Source of the DNA: Treponema sp.
GTDB lineage: Bacteria > Spirochaetota > Spirochaetia > Treponematales > Breznakiellaceae
Reading direction: 5' to 3'
DNA length: 18,200 nt
Assembly: GCA_031290325.1 (NCBI GenBank)
Contig: JAITNU010000153.1
Span: 1 to 18,200, forward strand
In this document: positions 6,520-14,192 of the stretch, piece after piece
How the letters are laid out: each line of letters opens with the position of its first letter
Position numbering within the stretch: position 1 is the stretch's first letter
The notes under the pieces: generated by a model
The model's input: only the letters and a program-made list of their open reading frames with translations
The model's database searches: none
Told to the model about the DNA's origin: nothing
Program-made: the position numbers and the translations under genes

Positions 6520-7722
6520 ATGAATATCGAAGTACTTGAAGACAAGGTAATGGCTCCGGGTCCGGCGCTTATCAAAGTTATCGGTACTGGTGGAGGTGGA
6601 TGCAATGCGGTAAATCGTATGATTGCATGTGGTTTACAGGGCATTGAATTCATCGCAGTCAACACCGACGCACAGGATCTGAACAAATGCAAGGCAAACC
6701 GGAAACTGCAAATCGGGGCAAAATTTACCGGAGGCCGGGGAGCAGGCGGAAAGCCCGATGTAGGTGAAAAGGCCGCCAATGAAGACCGGGAACAGATCCT
6801 CGAAGCCCTCAAAGGCGCCAACTTGGTGTTTGTAACTGCGGGCATGGGGGGCGGTACCGGTACGGGATCAGCCCCGGTTATTGCCCAGGTTGCCAAGGAA
6901 TGTGGCGCCCTGACCGTGGGGGTGGTGACCAAACCCTTTGAGTTTGAGGGCCGTTTCAGGATGCGTATGGCCGAGGAGGGGATCGTCAAGCTGCGGAGTG
7001 CGGTGGATACTCTTATTATCATCCCGAACCAGCATCTTCTCAACATCGTTGAACGGAGAACCCCAATTACGGAAGCCTTTCTCAAGGCCGATGATGTACT
7101 GCGCCAGGGGGTGCAGGGCATTTCGGATCTCGTGAGCCAGACCGGGCTTATTAATATTGATTTAGAGGATGCCGAAACCATTATGCGGGAGCAGGGTGAT
7201 GCCCTCATGGGCATCGGGTATGGCAAAGGGGATAACCGTGCATCTGAGGCCGCGTCCATCGCGATGGATAATCCCCTGCTGGAAGATACCTCTATTGAAG
7301 GGGCCACCCGTATCCTGGTCAGCGTTTCAGGAGGGGATGATTTTTCCCTGGCGGAATTTCAGGAAGTGGTCAGTATCATCACCGCAAAAGCGGATCCTGA
7401 TGCGGTTATTATTTCAGGGGTGTATTTGGATCAAAGCCTGGGCGAGCAGCTCCGGGTAACGGTGATCGCCACGGGCTTTCATAGTGAACCGGTAAAAACG
7501 GTGCAGCCTGGACATGTCCATGAACCGATAGTGGAGAAGTCCGGCGATTTTATCCCCTATGACGAATGGCAGCGCATCAGGGCACGGTCAAGTACCCGCC
7601 CGGACTTCCTTACTTCCCGGAATACCTACGCGGATGATGATATTGAGGTTCCCGCGATAATCCGGAGCAAGTATGGCCTCAACAAGGATGCCCCGGGAAA
7701 GGTCGCCGGTAGGGACGTATAA
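6520..7722 (+). CDS. ftsZ: FtsZ, tubulin-like division GTPase
   Basis: FtsZ polymerises with GTP into the cytokinetic ring. From ATG 6520 it has 400 residues. The nucleotide-binding GTGGGGCNAVN lies at about residues 22-32, the tubulin signature GGGTGTG at 110-116, and the T7 catalytic loop NIDLED at 212-217 (N212, D214, D217 equivalent to E. coli N207, D209, D212). The C-terminal peptide IEVPAIIR (375-382) resembles the 'DIPAFLR' that binds FtsA. An 18-residue basic tail follows it. An upstream in-frame ATG at 6505 exists, but ATG 6520 is chosen because GGGGAGG (6507-6513) lies six bases ahead of it and because the earlier start would place that site inside the gene. The stop abuts the xerC start. 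Confidence 0.97.
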   Translation: MNIEVLEDKVMAPGPALIKVIGTGGGGCNAVNRMIACGLQGIEFIAVNTDAQDLNKCKANRKLQIGAKFTGGRGAGGKPDVGEKAANEDREQILEALKGANLVFVTAGMGGGTGTGSAPVIAQVAKECGALTVGVVTKPFEFEGRFRMRMAEEGIVKLRSAVDTLIIIPNQHLLNIVERRTPITEAFLKADDVLRQGVQGISDLVSQTGLINIDLEDAETIMREQGDALMGIGYGKGDNRASEAASIAMDNPLLEDTSIEGATRILVSVSGGDDFSLAEFQEVVSIITAKADPDAVIISGVYLDQSLGEQLRVTVIATGFHSEPVKTVQPGHVHEPIVEKSGDFIPYDEWQRIRARSSTRPDFLTSRNTYADDDIEVPAIIRSKYGLNKDAPGKVAGRDV

Positions 7723-8634
7723 TTGTTGGTGAATCACCAGGCACTTTTGGAACAGTACTATTCCCGGCTCATTGCCCAGGAACGCCGGTCTCTCCTGACG
7801 GTGGAAACCTACAGGTACGAGTTGGGTCGTTTCCTGAACTGCCTTGAGGTGGCGGGGGCGACGGTTGAAACCGTGGATACCCAGGGGCTTGCCGATTATC
7901 TGGAAAGGCGCCGGATACAGGGGGGTATTGAACCTCGCTCCACGGCTAAAGCAATAGCCGCCCTCCGTTCTTTTTTCAGATTCACCGTGGATGAACATAT
8001 CAGAGAAAATAACCCTGCCCTTATCCTGGAACCCCCGCGGCGGGGTAGGCGGCTGCCGGAGGTACTGAACCGGGAAACGGTGGATCGTCTGTTCAGCTTG
8101 GTTGATACCAGGTCCACCCTGGGTGTGCGGAACCGGACGATCTACGAGCTACTCTATTCCGCGGGGTTACGGGTTTCGGAGGTGGTTTCCCTTAATATAC
8201 GGGATATCATGTTTTCCGAAGGGCTTGCCCGGATCTGGGGTAAGGGAAGCAAGGAGCGGCTGGTGGTGTTCGGCAGTGAAGCCGCGTTGTGGCTCAAGCG
8301 GTATCTTGAGGAGGCGCGACCTTGCTTGTCAGGGGACAGGAATAGTCTCGCCCTGTTTATCGGCAGGACGGGAAAGCGGCTGTCCCGGAAGGGAATATGG
8401 CAACAGTATGCCCGGGTAGCGCACTGCGGGGGAACCGGTTCCAGGCTGCACACCTTACGGCACAGCTTTGCCACCGAACTATTGGCAGGAGGGGCGGATC
8501 TCAGGTCCGTGCAGGCCTTACTGGGTCATGTTGATTTGGCTACTACCCAGATGTATACCCATGTGGATGTTTCTTTTCTCAGGGAACAATACCGGCGGTA
8601 TATGCCGAAACTCCAGGGATGGGGGAACCAATGA
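7723..8634 (+). CDS. xerC: XerC-type tyrosine recombinase
   Basis: A 303-residue tyrosine recombinase. Xer proteins resolve chromosome dimers at dif sites near the terminus, in step with the divisome. An N-terminal SAM-like core-binding domain (about 1-90) is followed by the catalytic domain with the full active-site set: R150 (SAGLRVSE), K174 (GKGSKER), H243 and R246 (HTLRH), H269 (LLGH) and the nucleophile Y278 (MYTHVD). Length and lack of extensions fit XerC/XerD rather than a phage integrase. The start is uncertain: TTG 7723 (taken here, seven bases after AGGGA), TTG 7726 or GTG 7729; none is ATG. Which of the two Xer genes in this window is C or D cannot be settled by eye; position after ftsZ is the basis for this name. 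It ends in an ATGA overlap with the TPR gene. Confidence 0.88.
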   Translation: MLVNHQALLEQYYSRLIAQERRSLLTVETYRYELGRFLNCLEVAGATVETVDTQGLADYLERRRIQGGIEPRSTAKAIAALRSFFRFTVDEHIRENNPALILEPPRRGRRLPEVLNRETVDRLFSLVDTRSTLGVRNRTIYELLYSAGLRVSEVVSLNIRDIMFSEGLARIWGKGSKERLVVFGSEAALWLKRYLEEARPCLSGDRNSLALFIGRTGKRLSRKGIWQQYARVAHCGGTGSRLHTLRHSFATELLAGGADLRSVQALLGHVDLATTQMYTHVDVSFLREQYRRYMPKLQGWGNQ

Positions 8635-9401
8635 ATATGCGTATTAAAAAAGAAATGCTTATCGGCATCGTGGTAATCGCGGTAATCGCCCTGGGAGCAG
8701 GGGGGGCCTATTCGTACCGGAAGTACACGATACAGAATAACCTCGCCCGCAGGATCGCGGCAATAAGCGCCGGTGGACCGCCTGCGACGATTGATGGACT
8801 GCGGGCAGCCATAAAAGAGTATGAGCGGCAGATCGAGCAGCATGTTAAGGATGCCGCTCAAACCGGGGTGTACTGGAAAATTCTGGCCACCCGCTTACAG
8901 GACCGGGGACTGCATAACGAAGCCCTGAAAGCCCTACAACAGGCCATCTTCTATAATGGGGAGGATGCGACCATTTTTTATCTGACCGGAATTTCCGCTG
9001 CCATTGTCGCCAAGTCCTCGTTGGGTTTTCCTGGAACCGGATCAGATGCCTACGGGCAGAACTCTGAACGGGACCGGTATTTTGCCATAGCCGAGGCAGC
9101 CTACCGCAGGTCCATTGAACTCAACGACCGATATGCCCGGCCTCATTACGGTCTCGGTATTTTGTATGTTTTTGAACTTGACCGTCCAGAGGAAGCCATA
9201 CCCCACCTGATACGGTTTCTGGACCTGAACGGTAATGATGTGGATGTCATGTTTGTTTTGGCGCGGGCCTATTACATGACCGGTCTGTACTCGTCTGCGG
9301 TGGATTTGTATGACCGGATCATAAGCCTTACCAAAGACACGACTAAACGGGATGAGGCGGCACGAAACAAAGACGCTATTTTAGGGTTATCCTATGAATG
9401 A
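8631..9401 (+). CDS. Membrane-anchored TPR-repeat protein, function unknown
   Basis: I do not recognise a named family. From ATG 8631 the protein has 256 residues: a short basic N-terminus (MNMRIKKE), one hydrophobic helix (about residues 9-30) that could be an uncleaved signal anchor, and an extracytoplasmic part made mostly of tetratricopeptide-like helices. Clear TPR pairs are seen at about 82-115 (WKILATRLQDRG...EALKALQQAI) and 150-220 (AEAAYRRSIELNDRYARPHYGLG, then EEAIPHLIRFLDLN, then FVLARAYYMTG). A TPR domain usually binds other proteins. An ATG four codons earlier (8619) is possible, but 8631 makes the usual ATGA overlap with xerC and follows GGGGGA at 8621-8626. It overlaps dprA by eight bases. 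Location suggests a lineage-specific divisome or envelope partner; that is inference. Confidence 0.8.
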   Translation: MNMRIKKEMLIGIVVIAVIALGAGGAYSYRKYTIQNNLARRIAAISAGGPPATIDGLRAAIKEYERQIEQHVKDAAQTGVYWKILATRLQDRGLHNEALKALQQAIFYNGEDATIFYLTGISAAIVAKSSLGFPGTGSDAYGQNSERDRYFAIAEAAYRRSIELNDRYARPHYGLGILYVFELDRPEEAIPHLIRFLDLNGNDVDVMFVLARAYYMTGLYSSAVDLYDRIISLTKDTTKRDEAARNKDAILGLSYE

Positions 9402-10386
9402 CCGGGGCCTGTTAGATTTAATCATAGGACGTATTCCCGGTCTCACTGCTACCGAACGGGTGCTATTATGTAAACAATGCAACGGGGAAACTGAAGTACG
9501 GGGGCTTTCCAAAAGGGATATGGAACAGTTCCTGGGCCATAGTTTCACCCGCCCCTGGGATATGGATGCTATTACGGCCCAGGCGGAAAAGGACGCGACT
9601 GCAGCAGGGATCCAGGGCATTGGGTATGTTTCCTATACCGCAGACGAGTACCCACCCCTGCTCCGGGAGATCTGGGATCCGCCGGCCCTGGTTTTTTACC
9701 GGGGGAGGCTCCCAAATCCCGAAAGGCCCCTCGTTGCGATGGTGGGAACCCGGCGGCCATCAGGTCCTGCGGTGGCCCAGGCATACACGATAGCCAAAGC
9801 GCTGGGGGAAGCGGGAATCGCCGTGGTTTCAGGGCTTGCCCTGGGTATTGACGCTATGGCCCATAGAGGCAATATTGAAGGTGGCGCCCCAACCGTGGCG
9901 GTACTCGGTTCCGGCCTGGACGAAGTCTATCCCGCGGCCAACCGCACGCTTGCCCGGCGTGCAATCGAAGCGGGGGGTGTCTTGCTGAGTGAGTATCCCC
10001 CAGGGATACAACCCCGGAAATGGCATTTTCCCGCTCGAAACCGGATCATTTCCGCCCTGTCCCGGGGGGTCCTGATTGTTGAGGCTCCCCAGACTTCAGG
10101 AGCGCTTATCACCGCCCGGTTTGCCCTGGAACAGGGCAGGGACCTCTGGGTTGCTTCGGTAAGCCTGGCTTCTCCTTGCGGGGAAGGAACCAAAAAACTC
10201 GCGGAAGAAGGGGCGGGGGTTATTTCCACAGGGATGGAGATCCTTGATGAATGGGGTATTGTGGTACAAGCAGGGGCCGATAGGTCCCGAGGGGATACGA
10301 ACCCTGGGGACAGGGGGGGTGGGGCTGAGTGTGGATACGCCTTGGCATCGTCCCTGGCCCGATCTTTGAATATAGAGCATTGCTGA
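9394..10386 (+). CDS. dprA: DprA/Smf-family DNA-processing protein
   Basis: DprA binds incoming single-stranded DNA and loads RecA during natural transformation; many non-competent bacteria also keep it. The 330-residue protein has an N-terminal helical region (about 1-95) and a Rossmann-fold core: MVGTRRPSG, VVSGLALGIDAMAH, VAVLGSGLDEVYP, SEYPPG, FPARNRIISALS and EAPQTSGALITARFALEQGR, all typical of DprA. Two usual features are altered: the 'VPG' after the strand reads ASVS, and 'GTN-LI' reads GTKKLAEEGA. The last ~45 residues are Gly/Arg rich and show no clear winged-helix domain. The start at ATG 9394 overlaps the TPR gene by eight bases, with AGGG at 9383-9386. A 45-base gap separates it from topA. 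Confidence 0.93.
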   Translation: MNDRGLLDLIIGRIPGLTATERVLLCKQCNGETEVRGLSKRDMEQFLGHSFTRPWDMDAITAQAEKDATAAGIQGIGYVSYTADEYPPLLREIWDPPALVFYRGRLPNPERPLVAMVGTRRPSGPAVAQAYTIAKALGEAGIAVVSGLALGIDAMAHRGNIEGGAPTVAVLGSGLDEVYPAANRTLARRAIEAGGVLLSEYPPGIQPRKWHFPARNRIISALSRGVLIVEAPQTSGALITARFALEQGRDLWVASVSLASPCGEGTKKLAEEGAGVISTGMEILDEWGIVVQAGADRSRGDTNPGDRGGGAECGYALASSLARSLNIEHC

Positions 10387-10431
10387 AAACGCTGGTTAGT
10401 TTTGAGCGGTGCTTCGGAGGAATAGGTTACC

Positions 10432-12696
10432 ATGGCGGTAAAGAGCCGAAAAACGGCGGAGACAAAAGAGAACGAAGTGTTCGATACGCACGCAACGCAG
10501 ACCACAACACCCCAGGAAACGGCAGCAGAAAAACCACCTGCGGCCAAAAAAACAAAAACGGATAAAAAAATCCTCGTTATTGTGGAATCTCCGGCTAAGG
10601 CAAAGACTATTGAGAAATACCTTGGTCCTTCATACATTGTCAAGGCGTCCATGGGGCACCTTATTGATCTGCCCAAATCCAGAATGGCCATTGATGTGAT
10701 CCACGATTTTGAGCCTGAGTATATCACAGTCCGGGGGAGGGCAAAACTCCTCAAGGAGCTGCAAGGAGACGCAAAAAGATCGGATACCGTGCTCCTCGCC
10801 AGTGATAATGACCGTGAAGGGGAGGCTATCGCATGGCATCTCAAGAATGCCATCACCGCTAAAACCGCCCAGGTTCTCATTCAGCGGATTGCTTTTAACG
10901 AGATAACGCCCATGGCGATTAAGGATGCGGTGGCCCATCCCTGCATGATCGACGAAGCCAAGGTGAATGCCCAAAAGGCCCGGCGGGTTTTGGATCGCCT
11001 GGTAGGGTATAATCTTTCCCCTCTGCTCTGGAAAAAGGTGAAGAACGGCCTTTCTGCAGGACGGGTCCAGTCCGTGGCCCTGCGTCTCATCTGTGAACGG
11101 GAAAAGGAGGTTGAATCCTTTATCCCCGAAGAATACTGGACCCTGGAAGCGGATTTTATGGTGGGAAAGGCCCATTTTACCGCCCAGCTCGTCTCCTGGC
11201 AGGGGAATAAACCGGAACTCAGGAACGAAGCCGCGGTCAAGGCCATCATAGACCAGATCGCCGCTGTCGCGTGCGTGGTATCCGATATTCGGGAAACCGA
11301 TAAGACCGTGAAGTCCCGGCCTCCCTTTACCACCTCCCAGCTCCAGCAGACTGCCGCGAATCGCCTGGGCTTCACCAGCAAAAAAACCATGCAAGTGGCC
11401 CAGCAGCTCTACGAAGGGGTGAACATCGGGAGTGCCCGGGTGGGGCTTATCACCTATATGCGTACCGACTCGGTGCGGATTTCCCAGGTCGCCCTTAATG
11501 AGGTCCGCACCTGGATAGGAGAGCACTACCCCGCGGAACTCCCTGAAAAGGCGGTAGAATACGTCCTGGGGAAGAAGGCGCAGGATGCCCATGAAGCCAT
11601 CAGGCCCACCTATATCATCTATACCCCCGATGAGGTCAAGGATCATCTTTCCAAGGATCAACTGAGGCTCTATACGATTATTTGGGAACGCTTTGTGGCC
11701 AGCCAGATGAATCCGGTGAAGACCAAAACCGTGAGCACCGACATCAAGGCAGGAGCGGGGATCTTCCGTATTGCCGGAACCCGGATCATCGAGAAGGGCT
11801 TTTATAAGGTGATGAAACTTCTGGCCACCAAAGAGGACAAGGGGAATCCTTACCCGGTTTTAAAAATCGGAGACCCTGTACAGATGGACAAATTCTACCC
11901 GGAACAGCATTTTACCCAGGGGCCTGCCCGGTACACCGACGCGTCCATTGTCAAGACCCTGGAAGAAAAGGGCATAGGCCGCCCCTCAACCTACGCGCCG
12001 ATCATTTCGGTCTTACTGGACCGGTACTATGTAACCCGGTCAAGCCGGCAGCTCATCCCCACCCTCTTAGGCCGGCTGATCTGCGATATGCTGGTGGAGT
12101 ATTTCCCCCATGTGGTGGATACGACCTTCACCGCTTCCATGGAAAGCAAGCTCGACGCGGTTGAAGAAAGCCAGCTCCGCTGGCCTGACATGATCCGGGA
12201 GTTCTACGACCCCTTCAAGGACCAGGTGGAAGAAGTAGGGAAAACCCTGGAATCCTTCAAGGGTTCCCTGGATGAAATGACCGACTACCACTGCGAGAAG
12301 TGCGGAAGACCGCTGGTGAAAAAGCTGGGCCGTTTCGGCTACTTCCTGGCCTGTACCGGTTTCCCGGAATGCCGGAATACCCGGTCCATACCCCTGGCAA
12401 AGTGTCCCAAATGCGAGGGGGACATCGTGGCCCGCCGGACCAGGGGCAGGGGCAAGGAATTCTACGGATGTACCAATTACCCTGAGTGTGACTTCATCAG
12501 TCATTTTAAACCCATCAACGAGACGTGTCCCAAGTGCGGGTACTTCATGGTAGAAAAAGACGACAAGAAAAACGGGTTTCATAAAGCTTGTATCAACCCG
12601 AAATGTGATTATCTCCACAGTCCCGATGATGAGGGATTAGCAGGTACGGAACAACGGTCAATCGAACAGGTGGCGTTAATCGAAGATGTCGAGTAA
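10432..12696 (+). CDS. topA: TopA, DNA topoisomerase I
   Basis: Type IA topoisomerase that relaxes negative supercoils by transient single-strand cleavage. Of 754 residues, the first ~44 are a Lys/Thr/Glu-rich low-complexity extension. The Toprim domain follows, with VESPAKAKT (E52) and SDNDREGEAIAWH (D125, D127, E129). The catalytic tyrosine is Y342 in GLITYMRTDS, and EKGIGRPSTYAPI is the family's later motif. The C-terminus has three four-cysteine zinc ribbons between about residues 621 and 725 (CEKC...CTGFPEC; CPKC...CTNYPEC; CPKC...CINPKC). The start at ATG 10432 has GGAGG at 10416-10420, 11 bases away. In B. subtilis as well, topA follows smf/dprA. The 3' end overlaps xerD by 11 bases. 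Confidence 0.97.
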   Translation: MAVKSRKTAETKENEVFDTHATQTTTPQETAAEKPPAAKKTKTDKKILVIVESPAKAKTIEKYLGPSYIVKASMGHLIDLPKSRMAIDVIHDFEPEYITVRGRAKLLKELQGDAKRSDTVLLASDNDREGEAIAWHLKNAITAKTAQVLIQRIAFNEITPMAIKDAVAHPCMIDEAKVNAQKARRVLDRLVGYNLSPLLWKKVKNGLSAGRVQSVALRLICEREKEVESFIPEEYWTLEADFMVGKAHFTAQLVSWQGNKPELRNEAAVKAIIDQIAAVACVVSDIRETDKTVKSRPPFTTSQLQQTAANRLGFTSKKTMQVAQQLYEGVNIGSARVGLITYMRTDSVRISQVALNEVRTWIGEHYPAELPEKAVEYVLGKKAQDAHEAIRPTYIIYTPDEVKDHLSKDQLRLYTIIWERFVASQMNPVKTKTVSTDIKAGAGIFRIAGTRIIEKGFYKVMKLLATKEDKGNPYPVLKIGDPVQMDKFYPEQHFTQGPARYTDASIVKTLEEKGIGRPSTYAPIISVLLDRYYVTRSSRQLIPTLLGRLICDMLVEYFPHVVDTTFTASMESKLDAVEESQLRWPDMIREFYDPFKDQVEEVGKTLESFKGSLDEMTDYHCEKCGRPLVKKLGRFGYFLACTGFPECRNTRSIPLAKCPKCEGDIVARRTRGRGKEFYGCTNYPECDFISHFKPINETCPKCGYFMVEKDDKKNGFHKACINPKCDYLHSPDDEGLAGTEQRSIEQVALIEDVE

Positions 12697-13660
12697 AATC
12701 GAGGCATACCTGACCTATCTTGCTTCAGTACGAAGGGTATCGGAGCGAACCCTTGAGGCATATACAGGGGACCTTCTGCGCTTTGATTCCTATTGTGAAA
12801 GCCGCGATACCGGGGCTGAAGGGGCGTCTCTCCAGGTGGTGCAGGGGTATATCGGCGATTTGAGCACCAGGGGGTTTTCCGCAGTGAGCATGAACCGGGC
12901 CTTGTCCGCGCTCCGGGGCTTTTACCGCTGGCTCATGCGTTTGGGGTACCGGCGGGACGATCCTTCGGCGACCCTTCAGAATCTTAAAACTCCCACTACT
13001 TTACCGGCCTTTCTCTGGGAAGGGGAAATGGCACGTTTTGCAGAACTCCCCGACAAGGCGCAGATGCTCTGGCCCCTTCGGGATAAGGCCCTGATACTGG
13101 CCATGTATTCCGGGGGCTTACGGATCTCAGAATTGGTTTCCCTGTCACAGGCGGATATGGACCAGGACCTCAGTGCAGCCCGGATCATGGGCAAGGGGGA
13201 TAAGGAACGATACGTCTTCTTTTCCGATGAAGCGGTGAAGGCCCTGGCAGCGTATCTTCCCGAACGGGGTGAGCGGATACTGGCAGAAAACCCCACGGAC
13301 CGGCTCTTCATCAACCGGAAGGGAAGGGGAATTTCCGTGCCCGGGGTGCGGTGGATTATCGCTCAGTATGCGGCATGTTCGGGAATTGAAAAACATATCC
13401 ATCCCCATGCCCTTCGGCATAGTTTTGCCACCCACCTGGTAAACGCAGGCTGCGATGTCCGGGTGGTGCAGGAATTATTAGGCCACGCCAGCATCTCCAC
13501 TACCCAGCGGTATACCCATGTGGACATGGAGCGCTTAAAGCGGGCCTACGCCGAGGCCCATCCCCATGCGGGGGGAAGGACGGCATTTATTAAAGGAACA
13601 GAGGAAGGATATATGACAGAAACACGAGAAGGAAGGGGCTATGAAAAAAGGAAATCCTAG
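12686..13660 (+). CDS. xerD: XerD/CodV-type tyrosine recombinase
   Basis: A second Xer recombinase, 324 residues, about 5 kb from the first. The catalytic set is complete: R146 (GGLRISE), K170 (GKGDKER), H241 and R244 (HALRH), H267 (LLGH) and Y276 (RYTHVD). Position between topA and hslV corresponds to codV (xerC) of B. subtilis, so the C/D naming is by convention only; probably the two proteins act together on a dif site. The recognisable fold ends near residue 295; the last ~28 residues are a charged tail reading into hslV, with a 20-base overlap. Inside the tail, ATG 13613 follows GAGGAAGG (13601-13608) and would give a 15-residue in-frame peptide. The start at ATG 12686 overlaps topA by 11 bases. 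Confidence 0.87.
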   Translation: MSSKIEAYLTYLASVRRVSERTLEAYTGDLLRFDSYCESRDTGAEGASLQVVQGYIGDLSTRGFSAVSMNRALSALRGFYRWLMRLGYRRDDPSATLQNLKTPTTLPAFLWEGEMARFAELPDKAQMLWPLRDKALILAMYSGGLRISELVSLSQADMDQDLSAARIMGKGDKERYVFFSDEAVKALAAYLPERGERILAENPTDRLFINRKGRGISVPGVRWIIAQYAACSGIEKHIHPHALRHSFATHLVNAGCDVRVVQELLGHASISTTQRYTHVDMERLKRAYAEAHPHAGGRTAFIKGTEEGYMTETREGRGYEKRKS

Positions 13661-14192
13661 AATACGGAGTACCACGGTTCTCGCGGTACGCAAAGACGGA
13701 AAGGTTGCTATGGCCGGAGACGGACAGGTAACCATGGGTGAGACGGTGATGAAGAACAATGCCCGCAAGGTCAGGCGCCTTATGGACGGCAAGGTACTCT
13801 GCGGCTTTGCCGGTGCCACTGCCGATGCCTTTACCCTCTTTGACCGGTTCGAGGCCAAGCTCAAGGAATATTCCGGGGATCTTGCACGGGCAGCAGTGGA
13901 ACTCGCCAAGGACTGGCGTACCGACCGGTCTTTGCGGCGGCTGGAAGCCCTGCTTCTGGTGGCAGACCTCAGCAAGACCCTTCTCATCTCCGGTACCGGG
14001 GATGTGATAGAACCTGCGGAGCAGGCCCTGGCCATTGGGTCCGGGGGTAATTACGCGTATGCGGCGGCCTTGGCATATCTTGAGGGGAGTTCTTTTTCCG
14101 CTGCGGAGATTGCGGAGAAGAGCCTGCGGATTGCGGGAAATATCTGTATTTATACGAATGGACAAATCACCTTGGAGGAACTGGTATCATGA
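13641..14192 (+). CDS. hslV: HslV (ClpQ), peptidase of the HslVU protease
   Basis: HslV forms a double hexameric, proteasome-like peptidase chamber that degrades proteins unfolded by HslU. The 183 residues start with a ten-residue leader (MKKGNPRIRS) followed by TTVLAVRKDGKVAMAGDGQVTMG. T11 (codon at 13671) is the expected N-terminal catalytic threonine after removal of the leader, unlike the serine-type ClpQ of B. subtilis. Conserved later elements are VRRLMDGKVLCGFAG, KDWRTDRSLRRLEA and the Gly-rich IGSGGNYAYAAALA. GGAAGGGG at 13631-13638 lies close to ATG 13641. The gene overlaps xerD by 20 bases and hslU by 4 (ATGA). Confidence 0.96.
   Translation: MKKGNPRIRSTTVLAVRKDGKVAMAGDGQVTMGETVMKNNARKVRRLMDGKVLCGFAGATADAFTLFDRFEAKLKEYSGDLARAAVELAKDWRTDRSLRRLEALLLVADLSKTLLISGTGDVIEPAEQALAIGSGGNYAYAAALAYLEGSSFSAAEIAEKSLRIAGNICIYTNGQITLEELVS

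Noticed and set aside
7723..13660. The two tyrosine recombinases as part of an integrated mobile element
   Set aside because: Both have Xer length and motifs, lie among housekeeping genes with overlapping starts and stops, and no terminal repeats, cargo genes or attachment-like duplications are visible.
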